DNA of 64,000 nucleotides from Cucumis sativus (Eukaryota; Streptophyta; Magnoliopsida; Cucurbitales; Cucurbitaceae). The notes below the pieces were generated by a model. It was not told the DNA's origin and did no database searches. It was given only the letters and a program-made list of their open reading frames with translations. Each line of letters starts with the position of its first letter. Position 1 is the first letter of the stretch. The translations under genes were made by a program, and so were the position numbers. The stretch is taken from assembly GCF_000004075.3 (NCBI RefSeq), contig NC_026661.2:20984307-21048306 (forward strand), given 5' to 3'. Positions 40,734 through 52,324 of the stretch are shown piece after piece.

Positions 40734-42709
40734 AAATGTTAAACTAACTAATGGATTCTGTCTACTTCCTTCACTGTATTTTATCTGTTGAATGTTTCCT
40801 CAAACCATATGGTTCAATCATATTAACATGTAGTAGTGGTCTAGAGATTGCTGGTAAAGTGTTCTACTTCTATTCTGTGTTGTACTTGTAATAACATTCA
40901 TTGATGTTTATATATTTTGCTTTAATCATTTGGGTGTCAAATAGAATAAAATACTTGAACCAATGTACAGAAGAAAATAACCTAAGTGAATATTAGGGTC
41001 ACCCAAGCTTGACCCTTTGATTATTCAACATGAGAAATGTTCATCAAGAACCCTAACTTGATGCATGCTTCTTGCTGTTGATACAATCTTTGTTTGCAAG
41101 TCTCCATTAGCATATTCTGAATTGAGGTTCATAAGTTGTACTAATTGATTGTTGACCTTCCAAGTACTAAACTATTCCTAGTAAGTACTAAACTATTCCT
41201 AGTACACTAGCGTATATTATTTTCATTTAGCATTTGACACATCATTAAATGATTTATTATGCTATCATATTTTACGGATTAGCACATCATTGTTAAAGAC
41301 TTCTTTTATGACAAACATTGAACGAAGGTTTTTAAAGTGTCACGAGATAAGTCAAGAGGTTTCTTTTCATTTTTTAAAATATGACCGACTCTGTTTTATC
41401 GGAGGATAGATCACTCATTCTTTCCAGAAGATTTTTTTTTGGAAAATACATGTTAGATTGATCTAATAACTAAAATAATGCTATTAACTTGACTCTTCCT
41501 TAAAAGATTATAATATTTTGAGAAACTCATTAATTTCGATCTTTATGTTTTGAAAAATTACTCTAGGTTTTTTTTTTTCTTTTGTTAACTTCACTAATTT
41601 ATCATTCGTTTGTTAAATTACGAATATAAATTCCTATTTTTCAAACGAACTACACAAACACGAGGATCTTATGTTGTCGTAGAAGGCAAATCAAAATCAA
41701 CCTTAATCTAGATAATGCCATAATCAAATAATTAAGTATAAAGGTTAACTTTAAATTTCTTAATCAAATAATGAAGCAACCAATTTCAAGAAGAAAACAA
41801 ATATTCTGATTAATTAATACACTACGATTACTCAATTGTGGAAATCTAGGGAGGAAAAATATGAAAGGGAAAAGGGAAAAAAAAAGGCTTCCTAAATTTT
41901 ACACATTTTGTCGGTACATAAGTTGCCTTTTTTTCACATGCCAAAAAATAAATAAAATAAAATAGCAAAGTTGAATAGAATTAATAATAATAATTTCATA
42001 AAAAATGATGAACTATTGGTTGGTTTATTATTGCATGTCTTAATCTTGTTGTTGTAACAACTCCATCACTAGCACCCGAATCCAATTTTGGTGTGACTTT
42101 ATGGGAATCTTCTCGTATTTAAACTATATAATATATAGTTGGTGACATTATAAATTCATTAAACAAAATTAATAATGATTGCCTTTTAACTTTTAACTTC
42201 CCAATGACACATTATTTAATTAAACATCAAAATAAGCCAATCTTTGTCCTATATATGAACATAACACCGTTAATAAGTGAGAGGTGGTTTGGTAGCTTTT
42301 AATTTTGATGAGATTTTGATATTAGAGATTAAATTAGTATACATTTATAAGTTAAAAGAAGCTAAAAATTTTAATAAGAAAGATGAGTAGAAGGTTCAAA
42401 TTTCCACCTGTAAATTAGATAATAATTTGCTGCCGACACTCATTCTCCCTACTAGTGGTTGTCCTTTGGCTTCAAGCTTTTAGGCCTTGCTTGCTTGGTT
42501 CTTCGAGCTTACAACATTTCATCTCCTTCCTACTTGGCCCTTTCGGCAAAGAGTTGAAGAATTATCCACAGAGCCTATACAAGTTTCTATATTGAATGTG
42601 TTAGTGCTTTGTTCTTTCTCCAACCCCATCTGGGTTCCCACTATTATGTGGTTTTTGTTCTGAAACTATCTTTCAATTATCATAATCTGTGTTACCATAA
42701 TCTTAAGAA
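40734..42709. other. Intergenic region upstream of the LEA-2 gene
   Basis: This holds the Rab7 3' UTR and then AT-rich DNA with a 21-bp tandem duplication at 41162-41203. The last few hundred bases are probably the promoter and 5' UTR of the LEA-2 gene. No separate gene is visible. Confidence 0.5.
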
Positions 42710-44296
42710 ATGCTTTCTACAAAATCTGAGTCTGATGTTACCAGTTTGGCGCCATCATCGCCTTCAAGGTCACCAAAGCGTCCAACGTACTATGTTCAGA
42801 GCCCTTCGAGATGTTCTAACGATGGGGATAAATCTTCCTCAATGCATACCACTCCAATCTATAACAACAGCCCAATTGAGTCGCCTTCACACCCGTCGTT
42901 TGGCCGGCATTCGAGGAACTCATCAGCGAGCCGATTTTCGGGCATTTTCCGGTCATCTTCTGGCAGAAAAGGAAGCAAGAAGCAGATTAGTAATGAAAAA
43001 GGGTGGCCTGAGTGTAATGTAATCATGGAAGAAGGACCTTATGATGACCTTGAAGACAAAGCTCTGTCTAGACGTTTTCAAGTTCTAATTGCTCTCCTGA
43101 GTTTCATTGCTTTGTTCACACTTTTCTGCCTCATCATTTGGGGAGCCAGTAGGCCTTTCAAGGCTCAGATTTCTGTCAAGGTAATTAAGTTACTAATTAC
43201 TGTGATATGATTTGTATTCCTTACACTCTTCTACTTCTAGATGATATCAACATGAGTTTAACAAACGATGTGATTACCTATGTTTTCTCGAGAAGAAAGA
43301 AATGACATGGTAGAAATTTTAACATAAAGATTCTATGTTCGAAGGAAAATAAAGAAACTAACTGCTTAAATCACTATGTTTAATCATCTATATCTATTCA
43401 TAAAAACTCTTGTAGCTGAATCGAAATTCAAATCTATGAAGCTAGATCATTTGGTTTGCGTCTCTCTTCTTGACCATGTCAAATTTCCAGCCATTCATGA
43501 ACAGAGACTTTCATTTTTTTTTATTAATGCAAAATCTGATTTCTTTCAGAGCTTGGCTGTGCACAATTTTTATGTTGGAGAAGGTTCAGATTCCACTGGG
43601 GTTCCTACCAAGTTGCTGACATTGAATAGCACGTTGAGATTAAGTGTATACAATCCTGCTACAATATTTGGCATTCATGTCACCTCCACACCAATTGATC
43701 TCATTTATTCAGAGATTGTTGTGGCCTCTGGTCAGGTAATAAACTATACCGAGCTTCTGTTTTGTTACTCATAACTTTGGAACTGATTGGTTCGGAAAAG
43801 AGCTTGGATTGGAGTCCAGCTTGCCTTAGGCAATGAAATTATGAATTTAAAACGAAGTCCGGTTTAGAATGAATTTCTAAGTACTTCAAAAAAGAGTCAA
43901 GTACTTCATTCCAAACGGACCCAATATCATCTTAAATAGGAATTTGTTACTGTTTCATCCTCGATCGCTAAGGACATAACTTTCATGCCTTGTGAATTGT
44001 GATTATCCTATGTGCAGTTGAAGAAATATTACCAGCCAAGAAACAGTCACCGGAGAGTATCTGTCAACTTGGAGGGAATAAAGGTTCCTATGTATGGAGC
44101 TGCATCAACTTTGACCGTTCCCCCAACAAGTAGCCCGGTTCCAATGACATTGGCGTTCAAAATCCGGTCACGAGGATACGTGGTAGGGCAGCTAGTAAAA
44201 ACAACACATATAAAGCAAATCTCTTGCCCTGTGGGTATTGATTCTACCAGCAACAAAGCCATCGTGTTCAAGAAGAATTCGTGCACTTACGAGTGA
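42710..44296 (+). CDS. LEA-2/NHL-like (LEA hydroxyproline-rich glycoprotein type) membrane protein
   Basis: Three exons, 42710-43180, 43550-43735 and 44018-44296, all phase 0, give 311 residues. The N-terminal 115 residues are Ser/Pro-rich and cytosolic in look (YYVQSPSR, SSSMHTTPIY, SPSHPSFGRHSR), with many potential phosphorylation sites. One transmembrane helix follows (VLIALLSFIALFTLFCLII). The C-terminal part matches the LEA-2 fold: NFYVGEGSD, TLRLSVYNPATIFGIHVTS, FKIRSRGYVVG, then ISCPVGID. The family includes NDR1/HIN1-like proteins. I recall the closest Arabidopsis relatives as At1g45688 and At5g42860, which interact with cellulose synthase machinery; that link is from memory. It is the only annotated gene here without an obvious partner in the conserved Arabidopsis series. 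Its second intron carries a small foldback element. Confidence 0.88.
43857..43920. mobile_element. 64-bp foldback MITE in a LEA-2 gene intron
   Basis: The ends GTCCGGTTTAGAATGAA and TTCATTCCAAACGGAC are near-perfect reverse complements, and internal AAGTACTTC motifs extend the hairpin. It resembles the very common plant GTCCGTTTGGAAT hairpin repeats. It lies in the intron between 43735 and 44018. Confidence 0.55.
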
Positions 44297-45799
44297 CTGT
44301 TCACACTGGAGTCCTAAATTTCGTACCCATTCAATTTAGTCTGTGTCTCAATGAATTTGATAAGAAATTTGTATGCAGATTGCTTTTTTGTTCGTTTGTG
44401 CAGAGATACCTCAGTATGAATAAAGAGTGGTTGCCTTTGTAAAGATCCATCTTTTTTATTCTGTTCAAGAAGTTTTACTAAACTGTAAAAGATTCGTCTT
44501 CCTTGCAATCATTTCTGGATGGCGTCAAATGGCTTAAAATTGGAAACAAACAATAACAACAACAGGAAACTTTCAAAATGAAAGCATACTTAAATTTCAT
44601 TACAGAAGATCAAGTTTTGGAAGAGAAGTAATCAAGAATTCTACACCGAAGGTGGTCCTAAATGTATTTTTATCTGAAGAATAGAGAATATGGTGAAGTT
44701 ATTGTCAAGATGAAGCTATGAATATAGGAATACTTGTGTTTATGATGTGAATTAACCAAAGGAACTACGGCCAATTTAGTGCTATTGATATTTTTCAATT
44801 GATATTTCTTGGTTCATTAAAGATCTCCCAATCTCCAATTTATTTTATATTGACGAGTTCTATTCCACAACTAGTGGGGGCCGGGTGGGTTTAATGCCAA
44901 AAGAAATTCTCTCATTGAAAGTAACAGAGAATATGTTCCCATTCTCTCTTCTTTCCTAGGTGGCAGGAAGACGTTTGTATTTCAACGTTTTTTCCAACTA
45001 TTTTTATCAAGCAATTGGATAAATGGTTGAGATTTTATAAAATTAGCATCAACAAGACATCGTTCATTTTGATCTGCTTCCCAAGTTAATCTCAGGATCA
45101 GATCTAATGCCTCAGGCCCTCATCCTTAAAACTGCCATTTTGTCTATTTAGACTGATCTCAGTGAAGAGTTTGTTGGGGTTCAGACCGCCTTTCATCGGA
45201 TGGCATCAAAGAATTCACGTGGATCCTTTACTTTGATCCACATCATAGATGGAGTAATTTTTTTTTTTGTTTCTATGAGCAAAATTATTTAACTTTAGGA
45301 CAGGAGTTAACAACCCTATCCCACATCGACTCATTGACAGAAAAATCCAAAGCAAAAACTTGGCTTCATTATTGGCCTCACCACCTTTATCCTTTCTTTA
45401 CCCATAATTATCTTTAGCGCAGGGAAAAGGGAAAGTAAGAGATAGAGAGAGAGAGAGAAAAGAGAGATTTTTCATTAATAGAATATTGTTAAAAGTCCTT
45501 AAAGTGGGGAGAGAAAATGACAGGAAAATAATATTTATCGGAAGATGTACCAGCTTAAAACTTGAATTTCAAAAGATTCCATCACATTTGGAAGAGGGGC
45601 TTCCAGAGTTTTTCCTTGTATAAAATCATCATCCATTTACCTCCTTCTTCGTGTTTCTTTGTTCCATTATACCCTTGGAAGAAGAAACAAAGAAACACTT
45701 GAGATTGGGATAATCTTTTCTGGTTTTGAAGATAAGACTCAAAAGAGATCGCCGAGAGTAAATCCCTACCAATTCTCTCTTTTCAGCAAAGGGGAAAGG
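44297..45799. other. Intergenic region with GA-rich promoter before the dynein-light-chain gene
   Basis: The left end is the LEA-2 3' UTR. A GA repeat (about 45434-45468) and the CTTC-rich following sequence probably belong to the promoter and 5' UTR of the dynein-light-chain-like gene. The frame of that gene is open back to 45659, but only through a non-ATG codon. No other gene is visible. Confidence 0.5.
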
Positions 45800-46273
45800 A
45801 TGTTGGAAGGTAAAGCTTTGGTACAGGATACAGATATGCCTGGCAAGATGCAGATCCAAGCCATGGACGCTGCTTCTAAAGCTTTGGATCTCTATGATGT
45901 TTTTGACTGCAAATCCATTGCTGCCCACATAAAAAAGGTCCTCTCTCTTTCTCCCTCCCCCTCGTTTGATGTGTATGTAGGAGGAAATGGTGGGTTGCAG
46001 ATGTTTTTTCTTGACTTTAACAGCAGAACCGTGTTGGTTTTGTGTATGTGTAGAAGACAAGAGGTCGGTAAGAGAATCTCAGGCTTTGATCCTTAAACTT
46101 GTTTGGTTGTTGATTTGCAGGACTTCGACAACAAATATGGAAGCGGATGGCAATGTGTGGTTGGTTCAAATTTTGGTTGTTTCTTCACCCACTCCAAGGG
46201 GTCTTTCATCTACTTCAAACTGGAAACCCTCAACTTTCTCATCTTCAAAGGGGTGACTTCTTCGGGCCCATGA
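45800..46273 (+). CDS. Dynein light chain LC8-type protein (plant)
   Basis: Two exons, 45800-45937 and 46121-46273, joined in phase 0, give 96 residues. The LC8/DYNLL fold is clear: a helical half with MQIQAMDAASKALDLY and IAAHIKKDFDNKYGSGWQ, and the beta half with CVVGSNFGCFFTHSKGSFIYF. Animal LC8 is 89 residues; this one has a short extra C-terminal tail (GVTSSGP). Angiosperms lack dynein heavy chains, so plant LC8 proteins are thought to be dimerisation hubs or nucleoporin and myosin partners rather than motor subunits. The ATG at 45800 is the first ATG in frame. It is convergent with the HPPR cluster. Confidence 0.93.
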
Positions 46274-46891
46274 TTTTCAGTTGGCGTTTTTTCTTTATTT
46301 GAATCTCTAGAGAATTTGAGAAGCAGAAACAAAAGAGGAAAGGCTTTCGCTTTCGCTTTCCTGTGGCTACGTCAATTCGATTGAAAGGGTAAAGTCGAAT
46401 CGAAGAAGCGTAAGGGAGATGGTAGGAAATGTACAAATTGACATTGTCGAATTGTTTGGATGTTTATGTTCAAAAAGCTTTTAATGCTTTTGTGGGTATA
46501 CTATGTAAATATTGAAATCAGGGGAGACGGTTCTTAATCCTTTTTCACGTATTTTCATTGCCCCTTTGCTTCGATATCTATTTTCTGCAAAAAATGGCTA
46601 ATTAATGGATAAAGAAAATCATTTACGGAAAATCTCCTTGTTGATTGAAATGGTCACAAATTGTCCAAGACTTGTCAATTGGAATCATATTTACAAATTG
46701 AAACCCCTAACAAGACCGCCTCTAAATAAGGGGCCAGCTTGAATGAGAAATGGACATATTTTTCATCCACCAAAGAATGCATGACAACGATCTTTCTCGA
46801 AAACATGAGAGATCATAAAACACCAATAAGATTAACACCCTAGCTCAAAAGTTTCAATGACTATCAGGAAATCTCTAAAAGTATAGCAAAA
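46274..46891. other. Convergent 3' intergenic region
   Basis: 618 bp between the stop codons of the LC8 gene (+) and the first HPPR gene (-). It should contain both 3' UTRs, and I see nothing else in it. Confidence 0.6.
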
Positions 46892-48237
46892 TCAAATCAC
46901 AGGAGTAATCAGAGGCTCATTCCTGAAATGTGCCTCCAAGTTCCTAATCACAAGGTCCGCCATTGCGATGCTGGTCTCAATGGTATCTGTTCCGACATGA
47001 GGCAGAAGAACTACATTATTAAGCTCAAGCAATTGTTCAGGAACGTGGGGCTCATTTTCAAATACATCTAGTCCTGCCCCACCTAAACGTCGTTCAAGTA
47101 GTGCTGAGACTAGCTCAGTTTCATTGACATGGGCACCTCGTCCAACATTGATAAGAATGCCATTTGGTCCTAATGCATCAATTACTTCTCTATTGACAAT
47201 GTGCTTAGTTTCTTCAGTCAGAGTGCATGACACAAACAGAATCTGGGAATTTGCAGCCAAGTCTAAGACGCTGGGAAAGTATTTGTAACCCCTGTGATGC
47301 TTTTCAGTCCTTGAGAAATAACCGATGGGGCAACCGAATGCTACTGCTCTTTTGGCAATGGCTGAACCAATTCTTCCCAACCCAATAATGCCAACTGACT
47401 TACCATTGAACTGAAAGAGACAACGACTAAATCAATCAACCAATCAAGTAACATGAATTAGCAATAGTTCCAAGATTAAAAGAGTGAGATAGCTACGATC
47501 AGGAAAAACCAGATGATGTGGAAAGCTAAAAAAAGAGTAATCTTGGAGGTTCAATCAGATTTGAATTTATGGAAAATTGGAAATGACAACATAACATCTA
47601 TTTAATATCCACCAAAATATCTATTATCTCAAATTCACGCCTCACAACCCGAAGGTCTCTCTCCTCTAGATTCCAGCTCAATCAAAACAATCAATATAAT
47701 CAAGGATTTTCTCTATAACCCTATAATCAATGCCAGACAGTAGATAATGCAACGACTAAAACCAGTTCACCAAAATCTTTAACCTATCGTAATTCGTAAG
47801 CAAAAGCAGCATACCCTCGTCCCCAATCCGAAGTCGTTTTTCATCCAAGACCCACTTCTAACGAACCGATCAGACTCAGAAATCCTCCTCAAAACCGCCA
47901 TGGCCAGTCCAATCGCAGCGTCGGCGACATCGTCAGTCAATACGTCGGGTGTATTGACCACCCTTATCCCCTTCTCCAAACATTTGGGCAAATCAATCTT
48001 GTCCAGTCCGACGCTAAAGGTAGCAACGATTTCCAAATTGGGGAAGGTATCAATCAAACGAGCGTCGGCGCCGGACTTGGTGCAGCCGACTACTGCTCTG
48101 ACTGATTGAGCGTTCAGTTGAAGGAAATCGGAGTCGAGAGGATGGTTCCAAAGCTTGAAGAGATTGAATCGTCCCTCGAGGTTTTGTTCAAGATAAGTGA
48201 ACATCTGAGTGGTCATTGCAACTCCTATGCTCTCCAT
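46892..48237 (-). CDS. Hydroxyphenylpyruvate/hydroxypyruvate reductase, tandem copy A
   Basis: Two exons, 48237-47815 and 47410-46892, phase 0, give 313 residues. This is a D-isomer-specific 2-hydroxyacid dehydrogenase: Rossmann motif GLGRIG (151-156), NADP(H)-favouring Ser-Arg after the second strand (YFSRT), and the catalytic triad Arg232 (NVGRGAHV), Glu261 (FENEP), His279 (LLPHVGT). The family reduces 4-hydroxyphenylpyruvate to 4-hydroxyphenyllactate and also hydroxypyruvate or glyoxylate in the cytosol. The start is MESIGVAMT; upstream frame is open only via TTG. It is the first of three same-strand copies and is closer to copy B (shared [25 protein letters not shown]) than to copy C. Confidence 0.92.
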
Positions 48238-48832
48238 TTTCAAAAACGACGAAATGTTCCGGCCGATTGGATCAACAATTTCCAAATATAAGAAAAATAA
48301 ATTAAAATAAAAGCTTTAATATATATATATATATAATTTTAATTAAAATATTTAACAACAAAATTTTGAATTTTATAAATTACGCAACAACACACATTTA
48401 ATAGGAAAAGTAGATTCAATTTTGATGGACTGAAACACATTTGATTACGTTTGATCTTGTTTATCAAATATTTCATAATTGCATCGAGAATATGAGTTTA
48501 TTTGAAAGAGAAAAATAATACAATAAAAAGTAAAAATAATAAAATTCAACCAATTTAAAATTGTGAGTATGACTAATTGAGACAAACTTTTAATTAGACA
48601 AATAAGGTCTAAGATAGATAGGAAATGGGAAGATAGAAAATTAGGCAAATAGGTCACAATTTCATAAATGTCTAAAGATTTGAATATTCATAGACTATAT
48701 TTTTCATCCAATTTGCCCCTATAATAATCATTTGTCTATTTCCAATTATTTCTTAATATCATTTTCATGAAATTATTTTCTTTAATAAATGTAAATATAA
48801 GATAAATTCAAAAATTCAATTATAAATTTGAC

Positions 48833-48932
48833 AAATTATTTACAATATATAGCAAAACTTTTAGATTATATCAATATCAATAATAGACAATAATAAAAGA
48901 TCTAAAACTTTGCTATACTTTGTAAATATTTT
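48833..48932. mobile_element. 100-bp MITE-like palindrome
   Basis: The 34-bp left arm (48833-48866, containing TTTACAATATATAGCAAAAC) and the right arm (48899-48932, containing TTTGCTATACTTTGTAAATA) are near-perfect reverse complements. The same TTTACAAWATATAGCAAA core recurs at 28480 and about 58570, so this is a family of short foldback elements. Confidence 0.65.
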
Positions 48933-49288
48933 AATTTATTTTGTTATTTTTAAAAATGTTCCTACACATTATCTTCTCGTAACAACTTCATCTTCTTCTG
49001 ATTGTGAAGGGCGATGTTGAATGTTGCGAGCTTATTCCTTACAACAATGCTTCATGTTGAATGTTACACACGAGATCTATGATAACACTGCTTCACGCAT
49101 AAAATATAATCAATATTAGTTATCAAATAAAATATCATATTATATATATTTGTGTATGTTCTCATGGAATTTTTAACTGAAATCTCAAGAAATTTCGGGT
49201 TATCCTATATTTCGATGAAATCTAGAGAAAGTTTTGAGTTTAAAATTTTCAATTTTATGTCCATGGTTATACACGATTCTATAATTTC

Positions 49289-49358
49289 ATTCGTCGTTGT
49301 CATATTTTACGAACATTGAAAAAATTCGTCGTTGTCATATTTTATGAACAATGAATAT
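49289..49358 (+). repeat. 35-bp direct tandem duplication
   Basis: Two adjacent copies of a unit starting ATTCGTCGTTGTCATATTTT, with a few differences, lie between the HPPR copies. It is non-coding. Confidence 0.75.
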
Positions 49359-49940
49359 TTTTCAATGTGCTACATTTTCTAATTTATAACTCTTCTAAAT
49401 TTTCAATTTTTGGAAATTTTATTTTAAGAGAAAATGAACTTGAAGAAAAAAAACAAGTATATGTTTATTTTTAAGTCCATCAAACCTTTTAATACATTAA
49501 TTTTTTGAGTTTAAAAAAAATATAACAGAACAATTTCGAAAACAGAAAAAGCTTACAGACCTACAATGAAAAATACAAAAAAGAATGTTTCAATCAACAC
49601 ATGATAAATTAGCCACTCGCGTGCAAAATATTCTTTGTATTCCATCGTTTAGATTTCTTAACGGTTTTTTTTTTAAAAAATTTGTTATATGATTGTTTAG
49701 ATTTAGCTATCTTAAATGATCATCACTTACAATATGTAATTAAATCACAATCAAAATTTCATTACTTTCCATAAAATTTTCCGAACATTATATTAATAGT
49801 TTCATAAAATTGATACACGATATTTCCATCCAAACCATATAGTAATTAAAAAAAACTTTAGTAAATAGTAGAAATTACTTTCCTTTTAGTAAAAAAAAAA
49901 ACCACAAATAAAGTAGAAATCAACATCATATATAACATAA

Positions 49941-51778
49941 TTAACTCACAGGAGTGATGAGAGGTTGATTCTTGAAATGAGCTTCCAAGTTGGCAATGAC
50001 AAGGTCAGCCATTGCAATATTAGTATCAATGGTATCAGATCCCACATGAGGCAGAAGCACTGTCTTATCCTGAAGCTCGTGAATCAATTGTTCGGGTACA
50101 TGGGGTTCGTTTTCAAATACATCTAATCCCGCTCCTCCTAAACGGCCCTCGAGCAATGCCGAGATGAGCTCGGACTGGTCGACATGAGCACCTCGACCGA
50201 CGTTGATAAGAATGCCATTTGGACCCAACGCATCAAGTACTTCTCGGTTCACAATGTGCTTGGTTTCTTTGGTAAGAGCACATGAAACAAACATAATCTG
50301 AGAATTCTTAGCCAACTCTAGAGGAGTGGGGAAGTATTTGTAGTCAGTGAGATGATGCTTTACGGTCCTTGAGAAATAATTGATGGTGCAACCAAATGCT
50401 TGAGCTCTCTTCGCTATGGCTGACCCGATTCTTCCTAACCCAATTATTCCTATCGGTTTGCCACTGAACTGATCACACGCATATATATAACCAAAATTAG
50501 ATTTTGGAAAAAAATTAGAATGTCTCACGTGAGAAACTTTTTTAAATTAAATTCTATATACCGTTTGATCTGGAAGAAATTTTAAATTAGGTTTAAAAGA
50601 TTTCACCCAATTTTTTCTTAATTATTCCTATAAATAATTGTGTGGTATTTAAAGAAGAATTATCAAAAATGAAAAAATTAAGTCTAACTAGTTTTTGTAT
50701 TCAGTGGTTTTTTTTTTTATTAGGATGGAAAGAAAAAACCCCTTTTTAACCTCAGAATAATAACTTTTTAAAAACGGTTTCATTTATAATATACTTTTAA
50801 AAACTAATTATAAGTATCAAATAATTATTTTTCAAAATCTTAAATGACAAATTGACTTTAAAAAAATAATAATTTCAAAGCTAATTGATAAAGTACATTT
50901 GCTTCTAAAAAAACTCAAAAATCAAACATCCTATCTTTTTAATACTTGTAGTTAAATATTATTTTAGTCTATGTAGATATGATAGTTTTATTTTAATCTC
51001 TATATTTTAATAAATCTTAAATGAATCTATTCGAATAATAATTACGTAAGATAAAAAAATTACTTTCAAAATTTATAGAAAAAGTTATAGATTAAAAAAA
51101 GTATTAAATAGTAAAATTAAATTTTATAAAAAATATATGACTAAACCTAGATAAAGTAGACTAAAATTAATAATTTAAAAATATATGACCTAAAACAAAA
51201 ATCCTATGTTAACTTAAAATAAATTAAGATATATGACCAAATTAATTGTCCAATAATATTTATTCAAATTAATAAAGACATTTTATTTAAATTCTTTTAA
51301 CAAAATCTAATATTATTATTATTATTATTTGAAAAATAAGTTGAGAGCTCTAATATACCTTAGTTGTCAATCCGAATTCACGACTCAGCCAAGAACCACT
51401 CCTAACGAACCGATCACACTCACAAATTCTTCTCAAAACCGCTATGGCGAGTCCAATCGCAGCATCGGCTACATCTTCAGTTAAAACGTTGGGAGTATTC
51501 GTAACTCTAATCCCTTTCTCCATGCATTTCTTCAAATCAACCTTATCCAATCCCACACTAAACGTTGCTACCATTTCCAAAGCCGGTAAGGAATCAATCA
51601 AATCAGCGTCGGCACCGGCCTGAGTATTGCAAACCACCGCTCTGATGGATTTGGCGGTGTCAGGATCCAACGTTGGACATTCCCAAAGCTTGAACACATT
51701 GAACCGCCTTTCAAGCTGCTGTTCAAGGTAACTCGATGTTGAATTGGTCATAGCAACTCCAATGATATTAGGTTCCAT
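49941..51778 (-). CDS. Hydroxyphenylpyruvate/hydroxypyruvate reductase, tandem copy B
   Basis: Two exons, 51778-51359 and 50468-49941, phase 0 with the intron at the same place as in copies A and C, give 315 residues. The Rossmann GLGRIG, Arg in [10 protein letters not shown], Glu in FENEP and His in LLPHVGSDT are all present, so it should be active. It differs at the N-terminus ([13 protein letters not shown]) and has small insertions ([20 protein letters not shown]). The Cys-containing VCNTQAGAD replaces the usual VGNASAGAD. It pairs with copy A by sequence and probably arose by duplication after the split from copy C. Substrate is inferred: hydroxyphenylpyruvate, hydroxypyruvate or glyoxylate. 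Confidence 0.92.
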
Positions 51779-52279
51779 TTGTCGATAAAGAAAATAAAAC
51801 TTGTTAATTTTGGGTTGCGATCTTTTTTTTTTTTGCTTTTCCTTTTTGTATGATTCAACTTACCACATTTCAAATATATAGTACGCTTCGTTTATTGCTT
51901 AACTTTTAAGCTAAAGTATTCTTTAAAAAAAAAACCTTTTGAGCAAAGAAAATAATAGTAATAAAAAAGAATTAGAAAGAAATCCAACCATGTATTTTAG
52001 AAGAATTTTCAAATATATAATTAAAATATGACAAAGTTTTAGATTATACGATGTTATATTCAACAATCGTATACAACACAATATAACACAAATTTTCAAT
52101 TCAAGCGTGCCTAACGAGAAAATTAAGTATTTTTTTTTATCGATTAATGAACTAAACATATCATTATAATCATAAAACGCCATCAAAATAATAAAAAATT
52201 ATTATTATTATTATCATTAATTTATTATAAATCAATACAATATCGATTATTAATAAAATAATAAAATTTGTTATATTTT

Positions 52280-52324
<45 letters not shown>

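Larger units (their letters stand above)
48238..49940. other. Spacer between HPPR copies A and B
   Basis: AT-rich. It contains the copy A promoter and copy B 3' UTR, a 100-bp MITE-like palindrome (48833-48932), a 35-bp tandem duplication (49289-49358) and a (TA)n run near 48321-48333. No gene is visible. Confidence 0.55.

Noticed and set aside
42609-43022. 137-codon frame overlapping the LEA-2 first exon
   Set aside because: It is an out-of-frame shadow; the frame from 42710 gives the conserved YYVQSPSR start, membrane helix and LEA-2 domain with consistent splicing.
45659-45799. N-terminal extension of the LC8 protein
   Set aside because: Open only via a TTG codon; the family starts close to the ATG at 45800.
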